Source: Physcomitrium patens (Eukaryota > Streptophyta > Bryopsida > Funariales > Funariaceae). From it: a DNA stretch of 64,000 bases. Below the pieces are notes generated by a model. That model was given only the letters and a program-made list of their open reading frames with translations. It was not told where the DNA came from and did no database searches. Location of the stretch: NCBI RefSeq assembly GCF_000002425.4, contig NC_037275.1, positions 12,869,198-12,933,197 of the forward strand. Reading direction: 5' to 3'. This document shows positions 1-13,292 of the stretch, one piece after another (position 1 is the stretch's first letter; each line of letters begins with the position of its first letter). Made by a program: the position numbers and the translations under genes.

Positions 1-1525
1 ATAATCTTTAGTTGCTACATCTAAACAAACTATCTCATTGATAATATCACTAAAAAATAATAAAAAATCATTTATGACTTCTATATGTATAGATTTGATT
101 TTTGGATTAAAGATATTTCTTATTTTTTGAGAAATGTTTTGTCTATAAAATAAGTTGAGGCTCTTAAATTTAACAATATAAAGATTTTGTGATTTTTTTA
201 TTCTAAATAAACTTCTATTGTAAAACAAGATGAGGGATTTGAAGAAAGAATATGACCTTTATTAGATATTGTACAAGATTTCAGTTTCATGATTCTTATC
301 ATAGTTAGAAAATTTTATTTTTTTGAATAAAATTGAATAGTATGTTTGGATTCTTCACAATATAGGCATAAACCTTCTTGAACACATTGAGTCTTTTCTT
401 CCTTAGTAAGATATTTAAAATATATCATGTTAATTTTCATAGACTCTAGCTTATATGAATAAGCTTCCAAGAACATAGAATGTGCTACCATGACTTGACT
501 TATAAATCTTTAACTAAATCTTTGTTTTTGGCATTTTTCAAAGAATTCATTGATGCATGCAATAGCTTGAGCAATAAATTAATTTAATGAATTTTCTTTT
601 GGCATCATCAATAATAAATCTTTAATATTATCTTTCAACTCATATCAAAATTGATTGATAAGGGCTTTGTCATTTCTATCCATTTTGTAGATAAGATTTT
701 AGAATTTAATAGCATATATAGTGGTTAAACATGATCTTTATTGTAAAAATACAAGTTTTGTTTCTACCAACTTTTTTTTTATCACTTTTTATAAATATGG
801 CTAAAAATAATTTTAAAACTAAAATAAAATTATAAAATAATTTTAAATTATTTTTTATTAAAAATAAAAACTAAAAACAAGCATTTCTAAATAGAACACA
901 TCTATGAATCCAACTTGAATAAATGCATCAAAATTTTGGAAAAGATGTAACTTTAGATAGAGCTTAACTTATTGTTGAAACCTTCAAAACTTTGATCTTA
1001 TTCCATCAAACTTCTCTGGCATACTTATCCTTGCTTTCCTAATATTTGTAGTAATAATGCTTCTCGGATTTGATTGTGAACTTAATCTACTTGCTTCTCT
1101 CAATTGCACAAGTTCTTAGCATGGTCTTTGAACTTCATTATTGATTTTTTTAATGGATGTAGAAATGATACTTCTATGATTCACATTAGAAATACATGAG
1201 ATTTCTATCTTAAAAGTGTTGACAAGCTTATGAAGATTTGAAATAGTGTGTAAATTTATTCACTTCAATTGAGAGTAGAATCCATAATTTTTCCTTCTAT
1301 AGACAACTCAAACAAATCCACAAGTCAAATTAAAGGAGGATAATTTGCAACCTCTAATACTAAATGAAAATTTCTACAAAGAAAGATAATCTTTTTTCTT
1401 CAAGAAAAATATTAGTAATAAAAAATTAAATGTTAGTTTAAAAATAAATAATATGCATCCTTTAAAATACAACAATAGAACTAGAATAATCCACTCATCT
1501 CTAAAATAAAAATTAAAAATAATGA
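1..1525 (-). pseudogene. Decayed Ty3/Gypsy protease-gag remnant (B family)
   Basis: This stretch reads, on the minus strand, as a heavily mutated copy of the protease/gag part of the B-family element seen better at 42,300-45,600. Seen: bases 1-140 parallel the protease-flanking sequence near 42,400-42,540, and the minus strand at about 340-450 still encodes a nucleocapsid-like zinc knuckle segment (a CLYC-type start followed by SKHT) where B has CX2CX4HX4C. No reading frame of useful length remains. The order, protease at the left edge, gag in the middle and LTR to the right, is that of a minus-strand element whose pol lies outside the window. It is non-functional; the family assignment is by resemblance to the other copies here. 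Confidence 0.6.
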
Positions 1526-2075
1526 TTTAGTATTCTTATTAAACTATCAAAGATATAAATTTCAAAGAACCAAAAGATCAATATACTCTTGTATCACTCA
1601 AAAAGACTAGAGAATTACTCAAAGATGGTATACTATTAAACTATAATAGCTATTACCAAAGATAAAAATACTATTTTTTTTTTTAATAAGACTAAAAACT
1701 AAAAAGGTATTAACAAGAATGAAGAAGGCTTCACTCTTACCTCCATATATATTATCTAACTAAGAGCTATGTAGTAACATTATATAGAACCTTTGACATA
1801 TGTCTAATTTGTAGGACACATTTTTTAATTTGCAAGACAAGTTTCTTATATGTACACAACATTGTTAGCTTGGACTACATGCCACCAACACATGCAATAC
1901 ATGGCAAACTTATTGGCCAAGTTTTTAACCTATCAATTAACTACAAACATATATAAAGTCAAATATGCATTTATGTGGCTTCTAAGAAGCTTCAACACAA
2001 GATAATATCAAATCTATCTTCATTTACCTTCTATCTAGCACTACTTATTTTAATAAATATACATGTCTATGATAA
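1526..2075 (-). repeat. Decayed LTR of B family (copy X1)
   Basis: The segment parallels the B-element LTR at 45,808-46,361 in the same orientation. Shared landmarks are an inner end resembling GTATTCTT..CTATCAAAGA, a 'gctattgccaaagac'-like stretch, the hairpin motif near 1,715-1,740, a TATATATTATCTAACTA block (TATA box on the minus strand) near 1,745-1,765, and an outer end near the word ATGTCTATGATA at about 2,063-2,074. It sits just upstream, on the minus strand, of the gag remnant at 1-1,525 and is therefore that element's 5' LTR. Divergence from other copies is high, so the insertion is old. Borders are approximate. Confidence 0.65.
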
Positions 2076-2300
2076 TAATAGAAATGAAGCTTTTTTTTAT
2101 TGCCCAATTCAAAAAGAGAGAGACGAGGCTAAGATTAGCATCATTGGAGAGACAATGTAGGATGGACATGTGGCATGAGGTTTGGTTTTTGTTGGCCACC
2201 TTGCTTGGTAGATGAAAAACATACCAAGGCCGCCCAAGCTAATGCGCCATGTAGCCACAACATCCACATGTTGGCCATCCCTATTGGCGCCAATGGGTAG

Positions 2301-2490
2301 CAATAATTTTATGGAACAATAATGAACAAAATCTAATCTACATCAATCAAAAAAGGAATTAGGGGAGGACCCATTGAATTCAAATCTTGGCAAGCAATAC
2401 TTTTTATGCAACAATAGTGAACAAAATCTAATCTACCACAATCAAAAATGGAATTGGGAGGGGGGGCATTGAATACAAACCTTGGCAGTT
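2301..2490. repeat. 95-bp tandem direct duplication
   Basis: Two adjacent copies with a period of about 95 bp: the block around AACAATAATGAACAAAATC (from 2,315) recurs as AACAATAGTGAACAAAATC (from 2,410). Both are followed by a similar run ending in CATTGAAT..AAA.CTTGGCA. The copies differ at roughly one position in eight, so the duplication is not recent. No coding meaning is visible. Confidence 0.75.
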
Positions 2491-5400
2491 TGTGATGCAG
2501 CTATATTCTAAGAAAGTCCCAATCTTAGTTATTATTGGCCACCCTTTTATTAGTGACACAGAAGGATTATTTGAACAACAAATTCAAATGTTTCTTATGT
2601 TTGACCAACAACCAGCATGTGATTGGTGAAGATCCAAGCACAATTCTGTCCACTTTTTCACAGACTTTCATTATCTCCTATGTTGAATTTAAATTTATGG
2701 TTCTTTTCTTCACAATTTAGACTGGCACCACAAAAATTAAAACCATTTCATTTCTAAGTTATTAAAATTTCTACATGTGGCATCTAATGTTTCCAAATTT
2801 GTGCTGTGTTCATGTTAACCTTAAAACTTTAAATTAAAAATTGAAATTTCAGTAATGTATTTTTCTTAAATGTGTTTGGCAAACATACTGGAGACATATT
2901 AAAAAGATATAATTGCATTAATTTCTCTTCATCATGCATGAAAAATAATTGATAATGACAATTTCAATTATTTTGATGATATGTTTATATCACAACAGGA
3001 CACATCAGGTTGTGATATCAATAATGGAGATGTTCCATTTTTTTACTTCAAATCCAGATATCTGCTTTTTCAATGAGAATATTATATTTTGCCAGGAGAA
3101 GAGCTCCAAAAGTGGCATTTTTCTATTAATGCAAGATATATGGTCAAAAGAAAAATTCAGAAAAAATGATGTGCATGTCTCAATATTTATTTTAAATAAT
3201 AAGATGCATTCTATTCTAAAGAACTCTTTGATTGTATTTGAATTCAATGATCAATAATACTACACAAAATCCTAGAATGTAAATTTTGAGAGTTTCAGCT
3301 GGAAAAGCGTTACATTGTTAATTAATAGTATTTTTTTGTTATTTTGTCATAACAGAACTTTTTAATGAAGCAACCTTCAAGTACTAAGTATAGTCATAAC
3401 TATAAAAATTGGAACCTGAGGTGGTTCAATGTTGCAATCATGTCTTTTATCAGATATTGAGACATGACAACATACAAATAAATTCTACATGACTGGACAA
3501 AATGAAAAAAATAAAATTGAGACTAGATACATAAACTTAAAAATATAGTATAAATGAAATGAGGATCAACCTAACATTGCAGTTTGTATTCTTATGCATT
3601 CAATACAATTATCTCGTAGTCATTCAACGTACATCTCATTTGATACAACAAACCATCTTTTTTTTTGCATGTTCTTTCAACATATAAATTTTAGGATTTC
3701 CATACTCGGCACAAATTCATATTTTTAAGAAAAGCGCAACATAATACTGCTATTGATAAACAAATGAAATTCAAGACTTGTAGACGTAACAATGGTGGCT
3801 CAAATACAATCTAAATGGTTGTAGAACATATTGAAGAACTTTATTCTACATTTACATGATATCTTCTCTGACAGAAACCAATTGGAGATCCTAACCCAGT
3901 GGACTTTATCAAAAGCTGACAAGCAAACAACAAAGATTAGTATAATTTACTGGGCACCACATAAAGTATTAATAGGCCAGTGGTTTTCAAATGCATAGGG
4001 TGGCTGCAGTGGGACTAACTAATTAAGTACTAGGTATTATTTTGGCCCTTTGTACCATATATTGCAACAGCAAGTCAACTCTAAAGTGCACCGTTCATGA
4101 CACAGCAGATTCCCACACATGGAAGCAATCTAAGCAGACTAAGACACCACATTCAGTTGAATGTTATAAAAACAATAATTGTCTTTCAATAAACAACAGT
4201 CATGTGTGGACCAATAGCATATGGAAATTGACTTGGGGCACAAGCAAATTCCAATCACTTTGTTGTGCAGCTTGAATTGAGGAACTTCCCAATAAAATGA
4301 AACCATGTTGCTATCCAAATTGTAGAAGGATTCTCCATTCCTGAATTAAAAGTAAAAATGCCAATTTAGCATTTATTCAAACAATATTACTCAGCATTTT
4401 TTAAAATTTTCTTTGAATCCTATCAAGAGTCCAGTGCTGTTGGAATGAGATCTTAACTCCAATGAACTTAATTATCAACAATACACAATCACTGCTAACT
4501 TATAAGTAGTTTATTGTTGCTAATAAGTGAAAGTCCACCCACATGTTCTTGTAAACAATTGCCATAGAAGTTCAAAATATCCCACCATGTCCACTGCCAC
4601 AACCATACTCCTTGTGGATGTCCAAAAACCAACATGCAGTCAACCCTGGGATTTACACATACTGCATACTCTGTACATTTCATGTATAACCAAGAAAATG
4701 CTCCCTGAGAAAAGCAGACACCCTATTAATAGTACCCATTGCAATGCCCTGTAATGCTTCCAAAGTCTCATATTGGGGATTGGTGCTCTGGATAATGTGG
4801 GGAGTGTGAGGTTTAATCAGTTTAAAGCTGAATTAATTGTAAGCATATTTTTTGATCTTATTCTTTTCTTGTTAATACTTTGTTATTGTTTAAAAATGTA
4901 TCAATTTTCATTAATCAATATCCAAATATATTATAAGATTTATCAATTCTTCTTTATGGATATACAACCTCAAAAAATGAAAATAGTATATGATTCATTT
5001 TTTCAATTTATGTATGGATTTAAAAAAACATTATCGCTTAACTTTTATCAGATATTCTCTGAATGTGAGTTCTAAAGCAATAAGTCTGTTGTTGAATCTA
5101 AATATCCTTGTAATCATGCACATGAGTGTTTCTCATCTTATACAAAAATTAATTATTTAGTCATTCTTGTCTTACATTCAAAACTATTTTCTTTATTTCT
5201 TTAAAGATAAGTTTTAAAAGAACATCAACTATGTAAAGTATAAATGAAGTAATATAAAATTTCTTGAAAGATCTTTATATAGATGATTTATTTTATTCAA
5301 TTTATATTGGTAAGTTTACATTCATTTTAAAATAATTTTCTGTTAAATAAATTTATTTTTATAAATATAATTAAATTCATAGTTTTTATAATAATTTTAA

Positions 5401-5817
5401 ATTCTAGTTTATTATTACTAATACACACATAAAATTTGATTTATTAAGCTAGCAAGTTTTGAAAGTTCGTGTAATTAAGAGTTCTAATTTTTTAATTATC
5501 ACAATATATTAAAAAATAGTATTATATTTATAATTTTTAATTTTATATAAACATTAATAGCTAATATGTTTTTAAGATGTAAAATAACTTATAAAACATT
5601 TATCCATATAACTTTAATAAAGTAAAATTTAGATATTTTCTTAAAATTTTAAACTATGATAAATAAATTATTATCTTTAACTAAATTTCTAAATATCAAT
5701 TAATTAATCATAATTTTTTTATATTACAAATTAAAATTTTAACTTATGCTTTGAAAGATAATGTTTTTAATTTTTTAATTTTAAAATTATATATTTTTAC
5801 ATTATTAATTGATAAAA

Positions 5818-5926
5818 TAATAAAATTATAATTTTAAAATAAAATTATAATTTTAAAATAAAATTATAATTTATTTTAAAAATATTAATATTAAATTAAA
5901 TATATATATATATATATATATATATT
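5818..5926. repeat. AT minisatellite and (TA)n tract
   Basis: Bases 5,818-5,877 hold almost three tandem copies of a roughly 20-bp AT-only unit built on AAATTATAATTTTAAAATA. A pure TA run follows at about 5,900-5,925. Both are simple-sequence DNA next to the decayed element that begins near 5,985. Confidence 0.75.
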
Positions 5927-5984
5927 TAAAAAAATATATATTTTTGATGAAGTTTAGAAAATTCTTTAAACTTTGGCAATGATT

Positions 5985-7778
5985 AAAATTGGGACATTGC
6001 AACTTGGTTGACTTTGTTAGATATCAAAAAACATTTGAAGAATTTCTAAATCTAAAAGGCATGAAATTATATTTTCAATATCCATATCTAATTTAAAATA
6101 TAATCTTCTATCTACTTTCTTGTTTTATGCTCCTTGTAGCTCTATTTTCATATAAATCTTAGTTTGATTCAATTAATAAAAAAGTCTTGATATTAAAAGT
6201 AAAGATTATCTACTTTTAATAAAAATCTTATTAAGTCTTCAATAGTCTACACACTTCCATAGTGATATATATATTTTTCTTTACAAGTAAAATAGAAGCT
6301 CTTGAAAGAAATTTTGAATGACATATAAAATTCTTGGCCAAGTTCTTGAAAAAAGCCCATTGAATAAAGCCCATTGATTTTGTAATTAACTATAGATTGG
6401 ACCAAATGGCAATTGAGCTCTTTCTTGAAGATTAATTAAATAATCATACAAAAAATGCTTATAAAGAATATTTACATTCTTCTCTTTAAATATATCTTAA
6501 TAATTTTTATATTGGATTAATATTTTATTTAAAGTCTTTTCATTTTCATAAATAAATATGGTATTTATAACAAATAAAGCTCATTATTTTGTATTTTTTT
6601 GTAGTACGCATAAATTCTTCCACTTTAATAAATAATAATTTGGTTGTATTAGGATTATAAGCCGCTTCTATATTATTAAAAGTTTTGATTATATTATGAA
6701 AAAAATCAAGACTGTAAGAAATTTAATCTATATAAGGATTATATTTTTTTTTACTATAATAAACTTAAAATTATTGAATTAAAGAGAGATCTAATAATAA
6801 TAAATACTACTAAGTTATTATGACCATTTTTTATTACATCTATAAGAATAGATCCATAGATAGCATCTCTAAAAGATAAATGACTAACATCTATGGCTTT
6901 TATATGCATCAGCTCTGTTTTTATTTATATTAAATGTATGTTATACTTTGATTCAATGTTTGAAAATGATATAAGTTTAACATCAATCTTTTTATCTCAC
7001 ATTAAAATCCATACAAAAATTGGTTAATAAGTGGAACATCATCTTATTTGATATTAATTGTAAGTTATTAAATTTGTGAAGTACATAATAATACTAAATA
7101 ATTTCTTTGATGAAAAATAAAAATATTATTAGTTGCAATATAAATTACATCATATTTTCTACATGTTAAAATAAATTTCTAAAAATTATTTAAAATTAGA
7201 TTGTATTGTTAAAAAAGATAAAAACTTTGATAAAGTAAAATTTGAAAATAATGTTCTACTAAAACAAACTTGTGATCCAAGAGTTGAATAACTTTGAGGC
7301 TGGAGCTCAATTACTAATTATACTTTATTAATAAATCCTTAAAACTTTTTAAGTTAGAAAACTCTTGGTTCTCTAACACTTGTGGTGGAGCTTAAATAGT
7401 GTTCAACTATAGGAGAGGTAATATAATTTGGTGGAGATGTTGAAGTAGGTCCATCTTTCCATCTTCATTTCCAACAAAACTTATTGTTGCTTGTGGTAGT
7501 GAATTGAATTGATACATTATAAGCATAAATTTTCTTATTTATTCTTAGATTTATACTATTACACTTTTTATTTCAATAAGCTATGCCATAACAATAAAAT
7601 GAAAAAAAAAAGATGTCCATTTTGACTTAGAACAAGTGATAGAAACTGATCAAGAATAAAAGAAATTTTATAAATAATATTACTTTATAATTGAGTAATG
7701 TGCAACTTCTATTATATTTGTATTTTATAAAAAAAATGAGTGATCTACTTTTTATCATGAAAGAAAAAGCTTTAATAT
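5985..7778 (-). pseudogene. Decayed Ty3/Gypsy RT-protease-gag (B family)
   Basis: Read on the minus strand, this is a degraded copy of the B-family element. From right to left one can follow the gag start (about 7,270-7,600, matching B at 45,290-45,620), the region before protease (about 6,650-6,930), the protease-RT linker (about 6,440-6,530, still showing the equivalents of 'cttcttaaatacatcc' and 'ttgatattgg') and the first part of RT (about 6,000-6,440, with the counterparts of the VDYRG and tRNA-proximal blocks). Stops and indels are everywhere and nothing is translatable. It lies immediately inside the LTR remnant at 7,779-8,400, so the two are one 5'-end fragment of a minus-strand element. 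Confidence 0.6.
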
Positions 7779-7867
7779 TGTAATCATATTCTTATCAATT
7801 TGTCAAGGACAATAACTTGAAGAATATAAATAAATATAATAAGATGTACATCAAAGAGAGATGACAT

Positions 7868-7915
<48 letters not shown>

Positions 7916-8400
7916 AAGAAATTAGAATGACTATTATCAAAGACAAGAAGAATAGAGCTCTTAAAATTATACTAGCAGGAAAAAAAAAAAAAAAACATTG
8001 ACAAAAGTATAGAAGGTATCATTCTTACCTTCAAATATACTATCTAACTAAGGAGATATATGGCAACATTATATATGTCATCCAAAATATATCAAACTTA
8101 TAAGATACATATCTAACTTATCAAATAAGTTTCAAAAATATGTGCCACATAGCCAACTTGTATCATTGGTGGCTAACATATGTGATATGTAGCCGACTTG
8201 TAAAACAAATGGTCAACATGTACAATACATGGCCAATTTTTGAAAAAGTTTTTAACCTACAAAATATTTATAAAACTTGTAAAGTCAAATTTAAGTTTAT
8301 AAACCTTCTAAGAATTCTTCTACCAAAACATTACAAAATTAACCTACTTTTATGTACTTTAACCCAATTCTTCCTATCTTTCTAAATACAAATATCAATA
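7779..8400 (-). repeat. Decayed LTR of B family (copy X2)
   Basis: Begins at TGTAATCATATTC (7,779), the counterpart of TGTAAGTGTATTC at the inner end of B's 5' LTR. It is preceded by AAAGCTTTAATAT, a decayed form of the primer-binding segment that reads TATCAGAGC on the minus strand in B. It then follows the B LTR through the TATCTAACTA block near 8,040 and ends near 8,400 at a word resembling the family's outer end. An (AT)n run at 7,870-7,913 has expanded inside it. Confidence 0.6.
7870..7913. repeat. (AT)n microsatellite
   Basis: Uninterrupted AT dinucleotide run of about 44 bases inside the decayed LTR. It also inflates the length of that LTR compared with its relatives. Confidence 0.9.
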
Positions 8401-8560
8401 TTAATGATCAAGACACCACCTTTGGTTTTAAAAATTTGGTTCATGAAAAATAATTTATTTGAGTTATTATAATCTTATAATCTAATCTAGTCTTTTTATT
8501 AAAAATTTTTGGTACTTAAAATATATTTTTTTTCTAAAACTTATGATATTTGAAATGATA

Positions 8561-8599
<39 letters not shown>

Positions 8600-9140
8600 A
8601 TAATAAAATATTATATTCTATATTTATGATAGTCCAATTTAATAAATTATTAGTTTTAATATACTATAAATGTTTGATTTAATAGAAGTCTATCCTTTGT
8701 AAGTATATGATAATATTCTTAGAAATGGTGGTATTAATCACCAAAAATCTTCATTCAATTGAAAGAAGGCAGTTTAATATAGTATAAAAGTTATTAAAGA
8801 GAATATATTTGAATTTTTTTAATTTAAAGCCTCGATGTCTAATAATTTTTTTCCCATACCTAAAAGCTCGTTGTGTATTTTAAAAAACTTTTTATTAAGT
8901 AGTAACAATCAAGAGTCTATTTAGAAGTACTTTAGAATATTTTAGTTTGTTGAAATCCACATCTAATAATCTTGAAGAGAAAAGAATTACTTGATATAGA
9001 ATTTTTTAGCATCTAACAAATGGTTGATGTATTATAAGTTGTTTCAAAGTGAATGACATTGAGGCTTTTTTTTTTTTTTTTTTTTTTTTTTTTGTATGCA
9101 TTGACTTATTAATTGTCAAGATATTATTACTTTGGCATTT

Positions 9141-9171
<31 letters not shown>

Positions 9172-9195
9172 TTTTTCCAAAAAAACTCTTAAATA

Positions 9196-9229
<34 letters not shown>

Positions 9230-9528
9230 TTCTTTTCATGGTTTTAAGAGAGCCATTCTAACTACAAAAAAAATATGGTAGAAGCTAACATAATATAGTT
9301 AACTACCAATATTTGAGTTTTTCAGGCTCTTTGTATCAAAAAGTAATTAATTTTGAAAGAGGCAAATTCAAAGCCAAAATAAATGCTTAAAAGGATATTT
9401 AAATTACTTTTAATTGACATTGTTTATTGCTACTAATTGATCCAATTTAATTGAAGTTATCTAAAGTACTAGACTACTATAGATTTAATTTAAGTAATTT
9501 TTAGGTATACATTATTTTTAAAGGTGTT

Positions 9529-9566
<38 letters not shown>

Positions 9567-11440
9567 TATGTAAAATTATATTTCATATTAATTAAAAAGA
9601 TTCTTGAATTGTTAGCATCTTAGTTGATAAAACATTAAATCCATTATTTTTATTTAAAAAAACTTTGAGATAGTATTTTAAAATATATTATTTTTAGATT
9701 AAAATTGAATATCATGCCAATAATAAAGAAAATATAGAAAGCTAGGATATAACATTGGTATATACCTCTTTGAATAGGAAATTATTTAGAAATAATTTGT
9801 TGATTATGACTTATACTTTTGTACTTTTAAATAATAATTTGATAGTTATAATGAAGTAAGAGCCAACATTTAGAACTTTCAAGGATTAAAATAGAAAATC
9901 TTAATTATTAGAATCAAGTACTTTGATCAAATAAAAAATAATAATATATTTTTAATTTCTTTATAGATTCTTATTTCTTATTTTTATAGATATGACTATT
10001 AATTTGTCTTAGTATTGATTTTGGAAAACTTTCCTTGCCATAGAATTAATAATGAATTAATAATGATATTCTTTAATAATATCTTATAATTTTTAAAAAA
10101 TTTGATGTCTATTCTATCGTGCTTAGGATTTTGATTCAAAGCTAAAACTTTAATAGTATCAAATATGTTTTCAAGAAAAGAATTTGTTTCTAAGAAACCA
10201 AGTGCATCAATTTTTTAAGGTATGCTATCATAATTGAGGTAGGATATCCTATTAGAGTGGTGATGTTTTTTGTTTTTTGATTTTTTTATAGTTGGATAAA
10301 AGAATATTTAATTAATTTAATTTTTTTTTGATAAATCATGAAAGAACTTAAATATTTTATTTTTTATTATCTTAATTTTAGATTTTTTTTCAAATCTCAA
10401 CAAATTAGTCAATAATAAGATTTTCTTTTTGACTAATTTTTTTCAAAGTTCAAAAAATTAGTCATCAATAATCTTATTTCTTCTTATTATTAACTAATTT
10501 TGATCTGGAATAGTTTTTATAAAATTTTAATGACTTTTAAAGAAATTAGTGGTAAATGTGGCTTTAGGTTTCTTCTCTATATATATTAGATGGCCAACTA
10601 AATCTCTGTTTTTTTTTTTTTTTAGTACTTAAAATTTAATATATATTTTGTGAAAAAAAAATTTAATGTGTCTTAATAGTTGGATGAAGAATATAGCTAG
10701 AAGATGGTCAAAAAATGAGATGTATCTATTTATTTAATAGTCTTTGATAGTGGCTAGTCGAAAGACTTGTAATATAGTATAGAACATATCTAATTTAGTA
10801 GATGAATTTCTAAGCACTTAGTGTAATTGTCTACTTTAAATGCTATTACAATTAGTAAGCCATATCTGCAAGAATATGTATTTGGAAGTACCTTGTCATG
10901 TGTCTCTTTGAAAGAATTGAGACAAATATTCCATTTTTTTTTTTTTTTTAAAATCTATTATCACTATTTGTAAAATACATGCAAAGTCAATCTAAGATAT
11001 GTTGTAGTTATTAGAATTCAAAGCATGAAACATATGATTGTGGATAATTGTTGATTTATTTCATGATATAAATAGATCTTAATAACACAGTTCTACATGC
11101 TTCAACATAGTTATATGTGTTAGTTTCCATTGACAAGCTCAGTACTAAGTTCTTTGGATTACATGGACTTGGGTTGTTTCCACCACCTTCCTTGCATGAT
11201 TTTAATCATAAACTATATGATAGAATAACATCATCAATGCTACTATGAATAATGTTTGGTTATATACAAGCCTATTTAAACTAGAGTTTTTTTTTGAAAT
11301 ATCTAATTTACCTTATTTTAGGATCACAACTAGGTTTTATTTTAAGTAAATTAAGAATGGATGAAATTCATCTATAGAATTTTTTAAAATATCATCTTCA
11401 TCAAATTTGACAAATTTTATCAAATTATTTAGAATGTTAG
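8401..11440. other. AT-rich intergenic DNA with homopolymer tracts
   Basis: No reading frame with recognisable content was found. The stretch holds (TA)n runs at about 8,567-8,597 and 9,534-9,564, a 28-base poly-T at about 9,067-9,094 and a second poly-T of about 30 bases at about 9,199-9,228. The rest is low-complexity AT-rich DNA that may include unrecognisably old transposon sequence. Confidence 0.5.
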
Positions 11441-11449
11441 ATATTCTTG

Positions 11450-12240
11450 AGCAAGAAGTCTATGAAGCATTCTTGATACTTGTCCTTCTCCTATCCAATT
11501 ATGAAAAAGTTAAATTCCATAGTGCTTGTATTAAAAAAAATAAAGACCAATTAGTCACCAAATTTTTTTTGAAGTTTTGAAAATTAACCATTGTAATGAA
11601 TCCATTCGACATGAAATTTTGTTTGTATATCAAAGCACTTATCAACGGCATCTTTGAAGGTAATCTCCTTACAATAGGCACACACTATAGCTCAATGGTC
11701 ATTCTCAATATCCTCCATAGATTGAGTATCCTACACAACTAATTTCAAGTGCAAGCTATGTTGACAAATGAAAATATACAACAAAGACATCTATAGTATA
11801 TACAAATCATGAGACAACACTTTCAGAATATCCTCATTATTGATATTATTATTGTGATTGCATTGGACAATAATAGATGCAATTCTATTGACGAGTCCAA
11901 TAAACAAGGCCACTATGTTATGAACCACAATTTCAGCCTCAGCTTTGGGTAGTAAAGCTAGAAGGCTCATCATGAAGGTACCTTGATCTTAAATAAAAGC
12001 TTCATCATTCACGAGAATCATATACCAAGATTTTCAAATGTCAAGATTTGAGGTGTTATAAGCCATGGTCAAAGTCTCCACACTATGTAGACCTTGCACT
12101 TTGCACAAATCCACCAAGGATTGAATCAAGCCTTTGAGCTGAACTTTTTGTTGATTCAAAAGGATGCTTAGTCACTTGTAAGTATGACATGATAGTAGAT
12201 ATTACCTCCACAACGTTGTCATGTAGTATACAACTGTATG
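11450..12240 (-). other. Unidentified minus-strand coding-like remnant
   Basis: The minus strand between about 12,240 and 11,500 gives protein-like stretches broken by stops: one open piece at 11,791-11,973 (rich in hydrophobic residues, including VVHNIVALFIGLVNR) and another at 11,499-11,681, with a CAYC-type cysteine pair encoded near 11,680 just upstream of the latter. Base composition is less skewed than in its surroundings, which suggests a former coding region, perhaps a DNA-transposon protein. I do not recognise the family and assign no function. Confidence 0.25.
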
Positions 12241-13292
12241 ATAAAAAAAATTAAAATTAAAATATTATTATAGACCATAATAAAAAGATATATTTAAAAA
12301 AAAAACAAAGATAAAGAATAGGAAGGTAGTAAAAACTTAAATCTTAATACTATTTTTTAAATAGAAATGACTTCTATTTATTTTGTAGGGACATAAATGA
12401 ATCAAATAAAAGTAAATGAGATAAGAATTTTTTAAAAAAGTTTAAGAATAGGTTGTAATAAAAATTATCTCAAAATATGAAGAATTGATATCCAAAGAAG
12501 ACCGATTGTGAATTAGGATCAAAATCACACCTTAAGGCACAAAATCATGCACTTATGGTAACTCTAGGGTTCTTTTGTAAATCAAAGAGTAGGATTTGAG
12601 AGCAGACTAGGTTAAACTTCTTTGAATATTAATTTTGAAGGATTTGAGTTTGTAATGACTTTGTAAGAGCTTTGCAAAGTTAGGATTATTTTGGATGACT
12701 TTGGTTTTTGTGAAATAAAATAAGATTGATATTTTAGGCATTTTCCAAATTTTTGTAATAAATCTACAAGTAAAAATTTGTATGTTTGTGAATCTAATTG
12801 TGCTGAATGTGTGATAAATTTTAGCTCAATCAAACAGATATGTTGGAGGTTATTGAAGTTCAAGTCAAAGCCAACAAAGAGTGCAGACAAAGGACAAGAA
12901 CCATCCTTCCACCATATGTCTGCGGGCAGACTATTCATCCGTCATACTTCGTGTGCATCTCTCCTGGATATTCCGATCTAGATATGTCAGTCCAAATTAC
13001 CGTGTCTGTAACGAGGATCTGGTGGAGGATCTGGTGGAGGTGTATCAAATGTCAACGAACCCATGAGAAAACCTTGCATATCAAGGGTTCTGACTTGTTA
13101 CATGAAGGCGTTTGGGAGCAGCCGCTTGCTTGACGAAGTTGACTTGGACACGAGTCAGCGAGTGTCGGCAAATAGTTGTATTCAATATATAGTGGGTTTC
13201 TTCCATGTGAGAGACCTGATAGGAGTATTGGTGACGGTTTGAAGCTGCATTGAGGACTGTATAGTGTAAGAAGCAGCGCGGAGGATATACCA
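12241..13292 (+). other. Upstream region of the LRR locus
   Basis: Between the AT-rich repeats and the LRR start codon at 13,293 the composition becomes mixed from about 12,780 onward. This is expected for the promoter and 5' leader of the plus-strand LRR gene. Short overlapping open frames on both strands here have no recognisable content. I can point to no convincing TATA box or start site; the role as promoter/leader is inferred from position only. Confidence 0.35.

Larger units (their letters stand above)
2076..5984. other. AT-rich intergenic DNA, no recognised gene
   Basis: Several open frames of 60-102 codons occur on both strands, but none shows a recognisable domain, codon bias or splice context, and they overlap each other. 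The only structures I can support are a roughly 95-bp tandem duplication at 2,301-2,490, an imperfect inverted repeat around 2,160-2,280, and low-complexity AT tracts toward 5,800-5,930. I see no convincing RNA gene. Confidence 0.5.

Noticed and set aside
2949-5075. Open frames of 75-102 codons in AT-rich DNA
   Set aside because: Composition-driven, overlapping on opposite strands, without motifs or introns resembling the real genes of the window.
9060-9230. Poly-T tracts considered as retroposon tails
   Set aside because: No LINE, SINE or processed-gene sequence is recognisable next to them, so they are reported only as simple sequence.
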